47,653 bases of DNA, from NCBI GenBank assembly GCA_964399035.1, contig CAYNPH010000002.1, positions 1-47,653 of the forward strand. The letters run 5' to 3'. How positions within the stretch are numbered: the first letter of the stretch is position 1; the number at the start of each line of letters is the position of its first letter. The stretch comes from WAOL01 sp964399035 (lineage in GTDB: Archaea > Thermoproteota > Thermoprotei_A > Sulfolobales > NBVN01). The notes under the pieces were generated by a model. It was given only the letters and a program-made list of their open reading frames with translations. It was not told the DNA's origin and searched no databases. Made by a program: the position numbers and the translations under genes. Below are positions 1 to 7,356 of this stretch, piece by piece.

Positions 1-1338
1 GTCGGGCCTAACGCGGGTGGGAAGAGTAACTTGCTTGAGGCCCTCTACTTCCTGCGCCTAGCGCTCATCGACGGGGCGCGTAGTGTCCCGTACGTGCCGC
101 ACGCCCCGCTTTACTGGGACCCCCTCGACGTGGTATTCATGCGTGACCCGAGTAGGGCCGTGCGCTACCGGCTGGACTTCCTATGCCGTAACCCGAGGAA
201 GCGTGTGGAGCATGACGTTTCGTTGGGGGTGAGCTTTAGGGTCTCCCCCGACAGATCAACCCTCCTCCCAACAGAGATTACGGTGTTGTATGGTAGTGAC
301 TCAGCACTCATCGTTAACGAGGAGGGTATGGAGGTTAGAATTAGGGAGGAACTCTTCAATGAGGTTAAGGAACAGTTCAAGAAGCGTTTTCCGCGCGGTA
401 TCTTCGGCGGCTTTTTTGAGAGGTTCAGGCGTGTTGGTGGGGTGGGGGAGTTCCTCGTCTTTAGGGTGGGTTCGGAAGTGTGGGCTGACCTCGGCGCTAA
501 CCCCGTGTTAAGTATCTTGAGGGCACTTCCTCATTCGGTAGGGTATAAGGGCGTTGAAGGTAGGGACGTGGGTAGCGTGGGCCTCTTCATACCTCCCGCA
601 GGTTGGGTGCTGTTGGCGTTTAGGCTGAGGCCCGCAGCCGGAACCGCGAGTAAGGGTTTTGAGAGCCCTTCCGCAGCCTCAGTCGCAGGGATTCATGACT
701 TGCTAGTGACGTTAGAGCGTATAGTTATGCTTAAGCACCCTGATATGAGGGCGTTGAGGGAGCCTAAGGCTTTGGGTGAGTCGGAGAGGTTGGATGTTAG
801 GGCCTCTAACCTGGCCCCGGTGCTTCTTTCTTTGATGTCTAAGGGTAGGCTTTCGAGGATTGAGGAGGCTTTTGCGGAGCTTTTCCCGGGTGTCAGGGTT
901 AGGCCGCAGTTTCAGCATGGTAGGGTCGCGTTGCTTGTTGAGGAGGGGGGCGTGGAGTTGCCGCCTCCTAACGTGGCGGACGGCATGCTTAAGGTGCTCG
1001 CGATACTTGCGGCGGTGGAGCTTAACCCTTCCCTACTCCTTATAGATGAGTTAGAGAATAGCCTCCACGCGCGCCTCATAGAGTACGTGGTTGACGTGCT
1101 GAATAGCTTGAGCGTGCCGGTGCTTGTCGCGACGCACTCCCCGGCAGTGGTTGACCTTGTTGGGCCTGAGAGAACCATAGTGGTTGAGAGGGGGGCCGGG
1201 GGCGGCACGAGGGTCACGAGGATAGAGGACCCGGAGGGCCTGTCGCGGAAGCTGAGGGAGTTGGGGGTCACGTTCAGCGACTACGTAATGTATAAGGCGA
1301 CGTGGTGGGGCGAGGAGCGTGAAGCTCCTCCTAGTTGA
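1..1338 (+). CDS. AAA15/OLD-like ATPase, 5'-truncated by window edge
   Basis: The frame is open from base 1, so the true start lies outside the window. The first codons spell a Walker A (GPNAGGKSN). A Walker B (LLLIDELENS) sits near base 1040 and a switch-like ATHSPAVVD near base 1130, preceded by VADGMLKVLAIL in the ABC-signature position. This layout, with a long insert between Walker A and the C-terminal lobe, is typical of AAA15/OLD/RecF-like ATPases, which often power antiviral or repair nucleases. It overlaps the next gene by 20 bases, so the two are probably co-translated partners. The middle of the gene (about 540-1000) is rich in G and T on the coding strand. The target of the ATPase is not predictable from sequence. 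Confidence 0.85.
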   Translation, partial: VGPNAGGKSNLLEALYFLRLALIDGARSVPYVPHAPLYWDPLDVVFMRDPSRAVRYRLDFLCRNPRKRVEHDVSLGVSFRVSPDRSTLLPTEITVLYGSDSALIVNEEGMEVRIREELFNEVKEQFKKRFPRGIFGGFFERFRRVGGVGEFLVFRVGSEVWADLGANPVLSILRALPHSVGYKGVEGRDVGSVGLFIPPAGWVLLAFRLRPAAGTASKGFESPSAASVAGIHDLLVTLERIVMLKHPDMRALREPKALGESERLDVRASNLAPVLLSLMSKGRLSRIEEAFAELFPGVRVRPQFQHGRVALLVEEGGVELPPPNVADGMLKVLAILAAVELNPSLLLIDELENSLHARLIEYVVDVLNSLSVPVLVATHSPAVVDLVGPERTIVVERGAGGGTRVTRIEDPEGLSRKLRELGVTFSDYVMYKATWWGEEREAPPS

Positions 1339-1843
1339 GGACACCTACGGCGTGAAGTTCCATAAAGCAATCCTAGAGAAGCTTCAGGAAGCAATCGGCG
1401 TTAATACTCAAGGACTAGTGGTTAGGAGGGTGCCAGCCAAGGAATGCAATGAGGCGATCACAAGGAAGGTGAAGGCAATCCTAGCGCCGGACGTAAGGGG
1501 ATCGAAGGTAGTGATCGTCGTGGACAGCGAGGGCATGAACCCCGACCACGCGGCGGGTAGGGTCACCACGCATTTTGAGGACGATAAATTACTGAGCGGT
1601 AGGGTGCGGGTGGTAGTGGTTATCCCGAGGCACGAGTCATGGCTATGCATAGGGCTCGGACTGCGGGCCAGTGCGTGCAGGAACCACCCGGAGGACGCGA
1701 TAGTTAGGGCTAGGGGGCTGAAGTCCTACAGCAAGGAACACCTAGGCAAACTAGCGAAGCACGCGGACGTGAGGAAATTAATGGGTGAGAAGGACTTCAG
1801 GAAGTACGTCGATGCGATTAAGTGGGTGCTCGAGGATCCGTAA
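1319..1843 (+). CDS. TOPRIM-like partner of the AAA15 ATPase (DUF4276/DUF4435/RloB-like)
   Basis: A 174-residue protein with a GTG start inside the end of the upstream ATPase gene. It opens with a hydrophobic strand ending in an acidic residue (LLLVEDTYG). A second strand at about residues 63-71 carries a D-x-E (VVIVVDSEG), and a third strand is followed by RHESWLCIG near residue 104. Glu followed by DxE/DxD on adjacent strands is the TOPRIM nuclease layout, and small TOPRIM-like proteins paired with AAA15 ATPases occur in OLD-, PARIS- and RloB-type defence or RNA-damaging systems. The exact family is uncertain; DUF4276 is the closest I can suggest. Nuclease activity is inferred from residue pattern and gene pairing only. 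Confidence 0.6.
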   Translation: MKLLLVEDTYGVKFHKAILEKLQEAIGVNTQGLVVRRVPAKECNEAITRKVKAILAPDVRGSKVVIVVDSEGMNPDHAAGRVTTHFEDDKLLSGRVRVVVVIPRHESWLCIGLGLRASACRNHPEDAIVRARGLKSYSKEHLGKLAKHADVRKLMGEKDFRKYVDAIKWVLEDP

Positions 1844-1920
1844 GGAGACCCACGCGCTACCCAAGCACGGCGTCGGAGTACGCCCTAGACCAAACCACCC
1901 TTAATCCTCCACACTCCTCC

Positions 1921-2340
1921 GTAACCTTTCGCGTGTTTTGTTTTCTTTGTGTTTTTTGTATTGTGGTTAGTTAGGTTTTTGTTTTGTTTGTGTGTTTGGT
2001 GGTAGGTGTTTGGTGTGGGGTTTGTTCCGCGTTCCGCTGTTTCTTTTCTTCGTGGTTTTGTGTTGGGTTGTGGGGCTTGTTTGTTTGGTTTGAGGTGGGG
2101 TGATTTTGTTGGTGCTGCCCTCCTTGTTGAGGGTGGTTTTAGGGGTGTTGTTGAGCCTGTTGGTTTGGGTGGTGTGAGTTCTTCCTTGGTTGGGGGTCGT
2201 AGGGTTGTTTTTGTTGGTGCTCCGCCGCCGGGTGTTGGTTTGGTTGGTGGTTGCTGTGTTGAGGCTCTTGCGTTGGGTGTTGATGAGGGTGGGCGTGGTT
2301 TGGCGATCCTGTTTAGGGGTGGTGGGGTTGTTGGCGTCTA
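1921..2340 (+). other. extreme G+T-skewed tract
   Basis: By hand count A+C make up about 15% of this 420-base stretch on the + strand, lowest around 1981-2220. The skew begins in the non-coding gap after the TOPRIM-like gene and continues into the next ORF, so codon choice is not its cause. It fades by about 2600-2900, and the following ATPase gene is A/C-rich on the same strand. Confidence 0.85.
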
Positions 2341-3121
2341 TAGGTTTGGGTTGGTTGAGTGTGGGTCTGCGGGGATCGTTTCCCGTGTTGTTGGGGTTCC
2401 CATGCCTTCCCGTGTGGCGGGCTTCACTAAGGCTATCGAGTCCGCCGTGACAATGTTCCCGCCCCCGCCGTCCCTCATGAGGGACTATAGGTTCGCGGGG
2501 CTTTCGGCGCTTGCTGAGGATATGGGGTGGAGGCAGCGTGCTTCCCGAGGGTTGGAGGGCGTTGAGGAGGTTCTCGAGGTGCTGGGGAGCGTTGGGGAGC
2601 GCGTTGTTAGGGCTTGGGGACACGTCGCTAGGGTTGAGGCGCAAGTGGGTGTGGAGGGTGTTAAGGGGTACGTGGTCGTGGGTGATGACGGGTCGAAGCT
2701 AGTCGTTGATGGGTGGGTGGCGAGGCCGGCGAGGTACGGGACCGCAGCCGTAACGCAGGAACTCCTCGACCGCCCCAGCACCGCGTACGTGGTCGTGATC
2801 CTTGAGGAGGGCGGGGTGGCTAAGGCAGCGACCACGGTGGCGGGCCCGGCCGCTAAGTACTCCTCGAGGAAGCTCGCCGCGACGCTGGAGGGGCTAACCC
2901 CCGGAGTGCCGTCGAGGGAGCGGGGCCAGCGGCACCCGCCGATGCTGACGGGGCCGCACCACCCGCCAAACATCAAGCTGGGCTTGCCGAGGGAGGTGGC
3001 GGTTAAGGTGGCGTTGAGGGCCATGGAGACCCTAATGAGGAGAGAGGTCAGGAGAAGGAGGGAGGCGGGGAAGGTGAGGAGGGAAGCAAGAACCAAGGCT
3101 AGTGCCGGGAAGGAGGCTTAG
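2006..3121 (+). CDS. uncharacterised protein, coding strand extremely G+T-rich in 5' half
   Basis: A 371-residue ORF starting at GTG directly after an in-frame stop; I do not recognise a family. The first 130 or so residues are almost only G, V, F, L, R, S, A, C and W, with no Lys, Asn, Gln or His. This follows from a coding strand of about 85% G+T. From about residue 150 the composition becomes normal, with a helical stretch (LEGVEEVLEVLGSV), a segment GYVVVGDDGSKLVVDGWV, a Pro/His-rich linker (HPPMLTGPHHPPN) and a strongly basic tail rich in RREVRRRREAG-type sequence. The normal C-terminal two thirds support real coding. The true start may lie inside the skewed part. A NurA-like fold crossed my mind because of the DGS, but support is weak. 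Confidence 0.5.
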   Translation: MFGVGFVPRSAVSFLRGFVLGCGACLFGLRWGDFVGAALLVEGGFRGVVEPVGLGGVSSSLVGGRRVVFVGAPPPGVGLVGGCCVEALALGVDEGGRGLAILFRGGGVVGVYRFGLVECGSAGIVSRVVGVPMPSRVAGFTKAIESAVTMFPPPPSLMRDYRFAGLSALAEDMGWRQRASRGLEGVEEVLEVLGSVGERVVRAWGHVARVEAQVGVEGVKGYVVVGDDGSKLVVDGWVARPARYGTAAVTQELLDRPSTAYVVVILEEGGVAKAATTVAGPAAKYSSRKLAATLEGLTPGVPSRERGQRHPPMLTGPHHPPNIKLGLPREVAVKVALRAMETLMRREVRRRREAGKVRREARTKASAGKEA

Positions 3122-3136
3122 CGGGTGAAAGCTAAT

Positions 3137-3174
3137 TACTTCTGGGGCAGAAGTATACTTCTGGGGTAGAAGCC
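3137..3174 (+). promoter_or_regulatory. tandem palindromic repeats (two operator-like sites) abutting an ATG
   Basis: Two 17-base direct repeats with one mismatch lie 19 bases apart (3137-3153 and 3156-3172). Each is a palindrome, CTTCT-N5-AGAAG. The left copy extends to 7-base arms (TACTTCT/AGAAGTA, 3137-3155). The second copy ends two bases before the ATG at 3175. Two equal sites about two helical turns apart suit cooperative binding of a dimeric regulator. A site covering the start region would block transcription or initiation. Autoregulation by the adjoining ATPase is a guess. Confidence 0.6.
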
Positions 3175-4218
3175 ATGCTATTCGACCCCAGACCAAAGAC
3201 CAGGAGGGAAGACCTATTCAACAGGGAACGCGAGCTAAGCGCGCTCCACAAAGCATCCGGCAAACCACTAATCCTAGTAACAGGAATAAGGAGGATAGGT
3301 AAGACCTCGCTAATCAACGTATTCCTGAACGAAGTAAACGCCACCACAATAATCCTGGACCTCAGGTCACTGAGGCCGAACTACGGCTACAGGGAACTCT
3401 ACGGGCTCGTCTCCCAAGCACTAACGGAGAAAGCAAGCACCCTCGCAAAACTACTCAAGAACGTCAAGGGGGTGAAGGTGGCTGGGCTAGAAATAGAGCT
3501 CAGGTGGAGGGGAAGGAACGCCGCCTCACTAGCGACGATCCTAGACGCCCTAAACAAGGGAGGGCGAACGATAATAGCGCTTGACGAAGCACAGAAGCTA
3601 AGGGGGCCGAGAGCGCGGGAAGTACTCGAGGCGATAGCCCACGCGTACGACTACGACGAAAACGTAACTACGATACTAACAGGGTCCGAGGTAGGGCTGC
3701 TCCTAGAGTTCGTGGGGATAGACAATCCGGAATCACCCCTCTACGGAAGGTACGCCGAGATCATAAGCCTCGAGAGGTTCACCAGAGAACAATCCATGCA
3801 GTTCCTCGAAGAAGGCTTCAGAGAGGCAGGCATCAAAGCAACGGAAGAGCAACTCAGGGAAGCGGCGGAAGCATTCGACGGCATACCGGGCTGGCTAACC
3901 TTCTACGGAAACCTAAGCGTGTCGAAGGGAGCGCCGGCACCGACGAGTGAAGTGAAGGAACTAGCCATCAAGATAGCGCTAAACGAACTACGCAACCTAA
4001 TCAAGGCAAGGAGCAGGAGATACGCACACGCACTCAAAGCGATAGCGAAGGGGGCGAGGACATGGACGCAAGTGAAGGAGGCCATAGAAACGGCGGAAGG
4101 AACTACCATCTCAGACAGCATACTCCACAACATACTGACAACCCTAGAGAAACTAAGCATAATAAGAAACTACGAATTCCTGGACCCCATATACAAGGAA
4201 GCGGCGGTGAAGCTGTGA
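3175..4218 (+). CDS. archaeal P-loop ATPase of the COG1672/PF01637 family
   Basis: A 347-residue protein. After a short lead containing FNRERELSAL (the RE-E-L signature common before the P-loop in this family) comes a Walker A, TGIRRIGKTSL, at about residues 36-46. Walker B is TIIALDEAQKL near residue 135, and the sensor-like strand is TTILTGSEVGLL near 165. The C-terminal third has a winged-helix look (residues 260-345), with helices ending LHNILTTLEKLSIIRNYEF. These STAND/AAA-like ATPases are multiplied in hyperthermophilic archaea and their role is mostly unknown; several are encoded in mobile or defence islands. The gene sits immediately after two tandem palindromes. Its codons are A/C-rich, opposite to the G/T-rich gene upstream, so the two probably have different histories. 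Confidence 0.85.
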   Translation: MLFDPRPKTRREDLFNRERELSALHKASGKPLILVTGIRRIGKTSLINVFLNEVNATTIILDLRSLRPNYGYRELYGLVSQALTEKASTLAKLLKNVKGVKVAGLEIELRWRGRNAASLATILDALNKGGRTIIALDEAQKLRGPRAREVLEAIAHAYDYDENVTTILTGSEVGLLLEFVGIDNPESPLYGRYAEIISLERFTREQSMQFLEEGFREAGIKATEEQLREAAEAFDGIPGWLTFYGNLSVSKGAPAPTSEVKELAIKIALNELRNLIKARSRRYAHALKAIAKGARTWTQVKEAIETAEGTTISDSILHNILTTLEKLSIIRNYEFLDPIYKEAAVKL

Positions 4219-4244
4219 GGGAAAGAAACAAACGGGAACCGCCT

Positions 4245-4670
4245 TTAATCACCTGCCCTCTCCCCATAGGTAACTACTTCAACACCAACTTCACGTACGG
4301 CGTCCCTCTTCGCCACTATGTCCTTATCGAACGTCGCGAACAGGTCGGCGCCGATGACCTTACATGTAGCCACGTGAATCAAATCTAGGGTCCGCAACCT
4401 CAAGGTCGGGGCTAACTTAAACGCCTGCCTAAGCACCTCCCCCAAACCCGCCCTAACTACCTTAGCCCCAACAACCTCCACGGAGTAAAGCGCGAGTGAT
4501 AAGGGGTTCCTCAAGCCAGCCCTAGAGTAGACCGAGGCAAGCTCAACTAACGTCAACTCACTAACCACCCTGTCACCCTTCAAGCGCCTCAGAAACTTCA
4601 ACGCCCTCCCGTGGTTAGGGTCCAGCTCATCAACGAACGCTATAACCACGTTAGTATCCAAGTATATCAT
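4245..4670 (-). CDS. vapC: PIN-domain toxin, VapC family
   Basis: A 141-residue PIN-domain ribonuclease. It begins with the signature MIYLDTNVVIAFVDE, whose first Asp is the conserved metal ligand. A conserved Glu follows in LTLVELASVY (about residue 44), and acidic residues in the second half appear in RTLDLIHVATC and ADLFATFDKD (about residues 94 and 112). VapC toxins cut tRNA or rRNA and are neutralised by their VapB partner. The start codon overlaps the stop of the antitoxin gene by four bases, the usual tight coupling. The gene is convergent with the ATPase gene. Confidence 0.9.
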   Translation of the reverse strand: MIYLDTNVVIAFVDELDPNHGRALKFLRRLKGDRVVSELTLVELASVYSRAGLRNPLSLALYSVEVVGAKVVRAGLGEVLRQAFKLAPTLRLRTLDLIHVATCKVIGADLFATFDKDIVAKRDAVREVGVEVVTYGERAGD

Positions 4671-4921
4671 CTGCTAGACCTCCCCTCCTCAAGAAGCTTC
4701 GTGAGGCCCCCGTGCCTAACCCTATAGTTACTTCGCTTAAGCTCCTCAACCCCCTCATATATACGATCCCAGAACTCAACCTCCTTAAGCACGCTACTAA
4801 GTCCCCGCTCAATCATTATATTAAAAGCATGCGACCTACTCCTAGCAATACCGTACTTAACCATCTTATCAGCCACCTCCACAAGCTCCTTACGCACCTT
4901 GATGGACACGGTAACCGACAT
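4667..4921 (-). CDS. vapB: ribbon-helix-helix antitoxin, VapB family
   Basis: An 84-residue protein with an N-terminal ribbon-helix-helix DNA-binding segment: a strand (VTVSIKVRKELVEVADKMV), then a turn and second helix in GIARSRSHAFNIMIERGL. The C-terminal half is charged and is expected to wrap the toxin. It lies directly upstream of the PIN toxin with a 4-base overlap. RHH antitoxins usually repress their own promoter, and an imperfect palindrome abuts its start codon. Confidence 0.85.
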   Translation of the reverse strand: MSVTVSIKVRKELVEVADKMVKYGIARSRSHAFNIMIERGLSSVLKEVEFWDRIYEGVEELKRSNYRVRHGGLTKLLEEGRSSR

Positions 4922-4940
4922 ATACTAGGTACACCAGTAT
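4922..4940 (-). promoter_or_regulatory. imperfect 19-bp palindrome upstream of vapB (candidate operator)
   Basis: ATACT at 4922-4926 pairs with AGTAT at 4936-4940. An inner GGT/ACC pair flanks the centre, with a single unpaired base spoiling perfect symmetry. It abuts the antitoxin start codon (minus strand, 4919-4921), and a TATA-like GTTTAAGTG lies upstream near 4958-4966. The position fits autorepression by the ribbon-helix-helix antitoxin. Confidence 0.5.
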
Positions 4941-4980
4941 TACCAAGGTCACCAACACACTTAAACATTAACCCAGAAAC

Positions 4981-5000
4981 CCCGGTAACGCCCTACCGGG
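4981..5000. promoter_or_regulatory. perfect inverted repeat in the vapB-tatD intergenic region
   Basis: CCCGGTA (4981-4987) and TACCGGG (4994-5000) are perfect 7-base arms around a 6-base loop. It lies about 40 bases before the start of the TatD-like gene. It could be an operator for that gene or an RNA hairpin. No T-run follows it, so a terminator is less likely. Confidence 0.4.
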
Positions 5001-5040
5001 AAGGCGCAAGGGTTAATGCCCCACCAACCACTACGGAACG

Positions 5041-5829
5041 GTGGTTAAGACGGGGTTAATTGACCCGCACACGCACACGGTCTTCCTTAGCTGGAGGGAC
5101 CTAACCTACCTAGCGGAAGCGGGTTACGAAGCAGTAGTTACGCTAGCGTACACACCCTACGCACCCTCACACCCGGCGTCACTGGAGGATCACTTCACCC
5201 ACCTGGAGGCGGAGGTGGTGAGGCTCAAGGGCCTCGGACTAAGAGCAATCATCGGCGTGGGCCTGCACCCCAGATGCGTTAAGCCAGAGCACGCCTCCGC
5301 CCAGTTAGAGGTTGTGAGGAAGTGGCTACCTAAGGCACAGGTGCTGGGGGAGGTGGGGATCGAGAACCCGGACTCCAACCTCGAGGCCGAGGTGCTCAGG
5401 ACGCAGCTAAGCATGGCTAGGGACGCCGAACTAACAGTAATCATACACACGCCACGCAACCGCAAGAGGGAAGCGCTGAAAGCAATAATCAAGGCGGTCA
5501 AGGAATCAAGCATTAAGCCCGAGAACGTAATCATAGACCACCTAACCCCGGAACCCGCGCTACTGAACGAGGTTATTGTGTTGGGGGCGTGGGCAGGCAT
5601 AACGATCCAGCCAGGCAAGGCAAGCGTGCAGGACCTAGAATACCTAATAGAGTCCGCACCCGACGCCCTGAACCACGTAGTAATAAATAGCGACGCCGGG
5701 AGGGACCCCTCAAACCCGCTAGCGGTGGCTGAGGCCTACGAAGCCCTCGTGAGGAAAGGGTACGTGACGGAAGCCTACAGGCTAACCTCAATAAACCCGA
5801 AGGAAGCCATCAAGCCCCTAAGCACGTGA
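5041..5829 (+). CDS. TatD-related metal-dependent hydrolase (COG1099-type)
   Basis: A 262-residue amidohydrolase-superfamily protein. The N-terminal strand carries the H-x-H metal motif in GLIDPHTHT. Further ligand-bearing segments follow in order: GVGLHPRCV near residue 78, LGEVGIEN near 102, VIIHTPRN near 137, IIDHLTPE near 165 and VINSDAGRDP near 212. This is the TatD-like order of metal ligands (HxH, E, H, H, D). TatD-type enzymes are nucleases or hydrolases, but the substrate of this archaeal branch is not established. The GTG start gives a lead of only three residues before the first strand. It precedes the ribosomal operon but has its own spacing and is probably separate. Confidence 0.8.
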   Translation: MVKTGLIDPHTHTVFLSWRDLTYLAEAGYEAVVTLAYTPYAPSHPASLEDHFTHLEAEVVRLKGLGLRAIIGVGLHPRCVKPEHASAQLEVVRKWLPKAQVLGEVGIENPDSNLEAEVLRTQLSMARDAELTVIIHTPRNRKREALKAIIKAVKESSIKPENVIIDHLTPEPALLNEVIVLGAWAGITIQPGKASVQDLEYLIESAPDALNHVVINSDAGRDPSNPLAVAEAYEALVRKGYVTEAYRLTSINPKEAIKPLST

Positions 5830-5845
5830 TGCGTGGACCGAACAA

Positions 5846-5863
5846 CCTTTAAAACTTAAATAC
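5846..5863 (+). promoter_or_regulatory. TATA-box region of the ribosomal protein operon
   Basis: CTTTAAAACTTAAATAC lies about 45-60 bases before the uS13 ATG, preceded by purine-poor sequence. An archaeal TATA box here would place the transcript start near 5880. The leader then carries GGTAGGTG ahead of the start codon. Confidence 0.5.
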
Positions 5864-5904
5864 TATGTTCTGTCTTGGTTGGTAGGTGCGCGGGTGTAGT
5901 AGTC

Positions 5905-6357
5905 ATGCCTGAGGAAACATACAAGCACATAGTCAGGATCGCCGGCGTCGACATCGAGGGGGAACTCCCCCTCGCGTACGGCCTAGCCAAGATTAAGGGG
6001 ATAGGTTACCACACAGGCCTAGCCATAGCGAGGAAGCTCGGCCTAGACCCGAGATTAAGGGTGGGTTACCTAAGCGAGGAGGACGTAGCCAGGATAGAGG
6101 ATGCCGTCAAGAACCCGAAAGCCATCGGCCTACCTCCATGGTACCTTAACAGAAGGAAGGACTACGTGACTGGCGAGGACAGGCACCTCATCGGCGCCGA
6201 CCTAATCTACGAGGCGAGGCAGGACATAGAGCGCCTAGCAAGGATAAGGTGCTGGAGAGGCATAAGGCACTCACTAGGACTGAAGGTGAGGGGACAGAGG
6301 ACACACACGACCGGCAGGCTCGGCCCAGTTGTTGGTGTGACGAAGGGCAAGAAGTGA
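5905..6357 (+). CDS. rps13: ribosomal protein uS13
   Basis: A 150-residue small-subunit head protein. The ATG at 5905 begins the family's normal N-terminus (MPEETYKHIVRIAGVDIEG); the frame is open further upstream, but that extension falls in the leader. The helix-hairpin-helix AKIKGIGYHTGLAIARKLG, the segment RCWRGIRHSLGLKVRGQRT and the basic tail TKGKK are characteristic. It contacts the A-site finger, h42 and uL5 across the subunit bridge. It is first in an archaeal operon continuing with uS4 and uS11. Confidence 0.95.
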   Translation: MPEETYKHIVRIAGVDIEGELPLAYGLAKIKGIGYHTGLAIARKLGLDPRLRVGYLSEEDVARIEDAVKNPKAIGLPPWYLNRRKDYVTGEDRHLIGADLIYEARQDIERLARIRCWRGIRHSLGLKVRGQRTHTTGRLGPVVGVTKGKK

Positions 6358-6372
6358 CGGAGGTGGTCGTGA

Positions 6373-6924
6373 GTGGGTGACCCGAAGAAGCCAAGGAAGA
6401 AGTGGGAACGCCCCGGACACCCCTGGATCAAGGAAAGGCTACTTGAGGAGATGGAGCTACTGGGCAAGTACGGCCTAAGGAATAAGAGGGAGATCTGGAA
6501 AGCCCAAACACTCCTCAGGAGGATCAGGGAGAAGGCTAAGGCACTCCTATCACTGCCACCCGAAGTCAGGATCGCTAGGGAGGCCGAGCTAATAAGGAAG
6601 CTGTACCACATGGGCTTACTTGAGAGCGAGTCAGCAACCATAGACGAGATCCTCGGCCTAACAACGGAGCACGTCCTCGAGAGGAGGCTACAAACAATAG
6701 TTTACAGGAAGGGCTTCGCCAGAACGATCCACGAGGCAAGGCAGTTAATAGCTCACGGACACATAGCCATAGCGGGCCGCAGGATAACCTCCCCAGGCTA
6801 CCTAGTCACGAGGGAAGAGGAAGACCTAATAGACATAGCGCCCGGCTCCCCCCTAGCCCAGAGAATCAAGGAAAGGCTAGCCCAGCAGGAGGGGGAGGCC
6901 GAGGCACCCGCCCCTCAAGCATGA
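6373..6924 (+). CDS. rps4: ribosomal protein uS4
   Basis: A 183-residue 16S rRNA-binding assembly protein. The N-terminus MGDPKKPRKKWERPGHPW is the archaeal form. The S4 RNA-binding domain spans about residues 103-165 (LERRLQTIVYRKG, ARQLIAHGHIAIAGRRI). The tail is acidic and Ala/Pro-rich (QQEGEAEAPAPQA). The GTG start follows a GGAGGTG Shine-Dalgarno at 6359-6365, which supports this start. Confidence 0.95.
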   Translation: MGDPKKPRKKWERPGHPWIKERLLEEMELLGKYGLRNKREIWKAQTLLRRIREKAKALLSLPPEVRIAREAELIRKLYHMGLLESESATIDEILGLTTEHVLERRLQTIVYRKGFARTIHEARQLIAHGHIAIAGRRITSPGYLVTREEEDLIDIAPGSPLAQRIKERLAQQEGEAEAPAPQA

Positions 6925-6942
6925 GGAACGAGGTGACCACGC

Positions 6943-7344
6943 ATGGCCTTCACGTCAAGAGAAATTAAGTGGGGCGTCGCACACATATTCAGTTCCTTCA
7001 ACAACACAATAGTCCACATAACCGACCTAAGCGGCGCGGAAACCGTCGCCAGGATGTCCGGAGGGATGGTCGTTAGGGCGGACAGGGAGAAGCCATCACC
7101 CTACGTAGCCATGATGATAGCGTACAGGGCAGCGCAGCAAGCAATGGAGAAAGGCATAATGGCGATACACATCAAGGTGAGGGGCCCCGGAGGCCACGGA
7201 CCGAAAATACCCGGCCCCGGAGCCCAGGCAGCCATCAGGGCCCTAGCGAGGGCAGGCTTCATCATAGGGAGGATAGAGGACGTAACGCCCATACCGCACG
7301 ACACGACGAGGAGGCCCGGCGGCAGGAGAGGAAGGAGAGTCTGA
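6943..7344 (+). CDS. rps11: ribosomal protein uS11
   Basis: A 133-residue platform protein of the 30S subunit. Family signatures are WGVAHIFSSFNNTIVHITD at the start, AQQAMEKGIMAIHIKVRG in the middle and the rRNA-binding end VTPIPHDTTRRPGGRRGRRV. The ATG is preceded by GAGGTGA at a normal distance. It is usually followed in archaea by the RNA polymerase D subunit, as here. Confidence 0.96.
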   Translation: MAFTSREIKWGVAHIFSSFNNTIVHITDLSGAETVARMSGGMVVRADREKPSPYVAMMIAYRAAQQAMEKGIMAIHIKVRGPGGHGPKIPGPGAQAAIRALARAGFIIGRIEDVTPIPHDTTRRPGGRRGRRV

Positions 7345-7356
7345 AGGTGCCGGGCA

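Noticed and set aside
1967..2644. Minus-strand 225-residue ORF rich in Thr, Asn, Pro and Gln
   Set aside because: It is the complement of the G+T-rich tract; its composition follows from the skew, with no domain and no promoter or SD.
3132..3347. Minus-strand 71-residue ORF covering the tandem palindromes
   Set aside because: It is a shadow of the COG1672 ATPase start, with no SD or domain.
4062..4388. 108-residue + strand ORF bridging the ATPase end and vapC
   Set aside because: It is out of frame with the ATPase, antisense to vapC and has no recognisable content.
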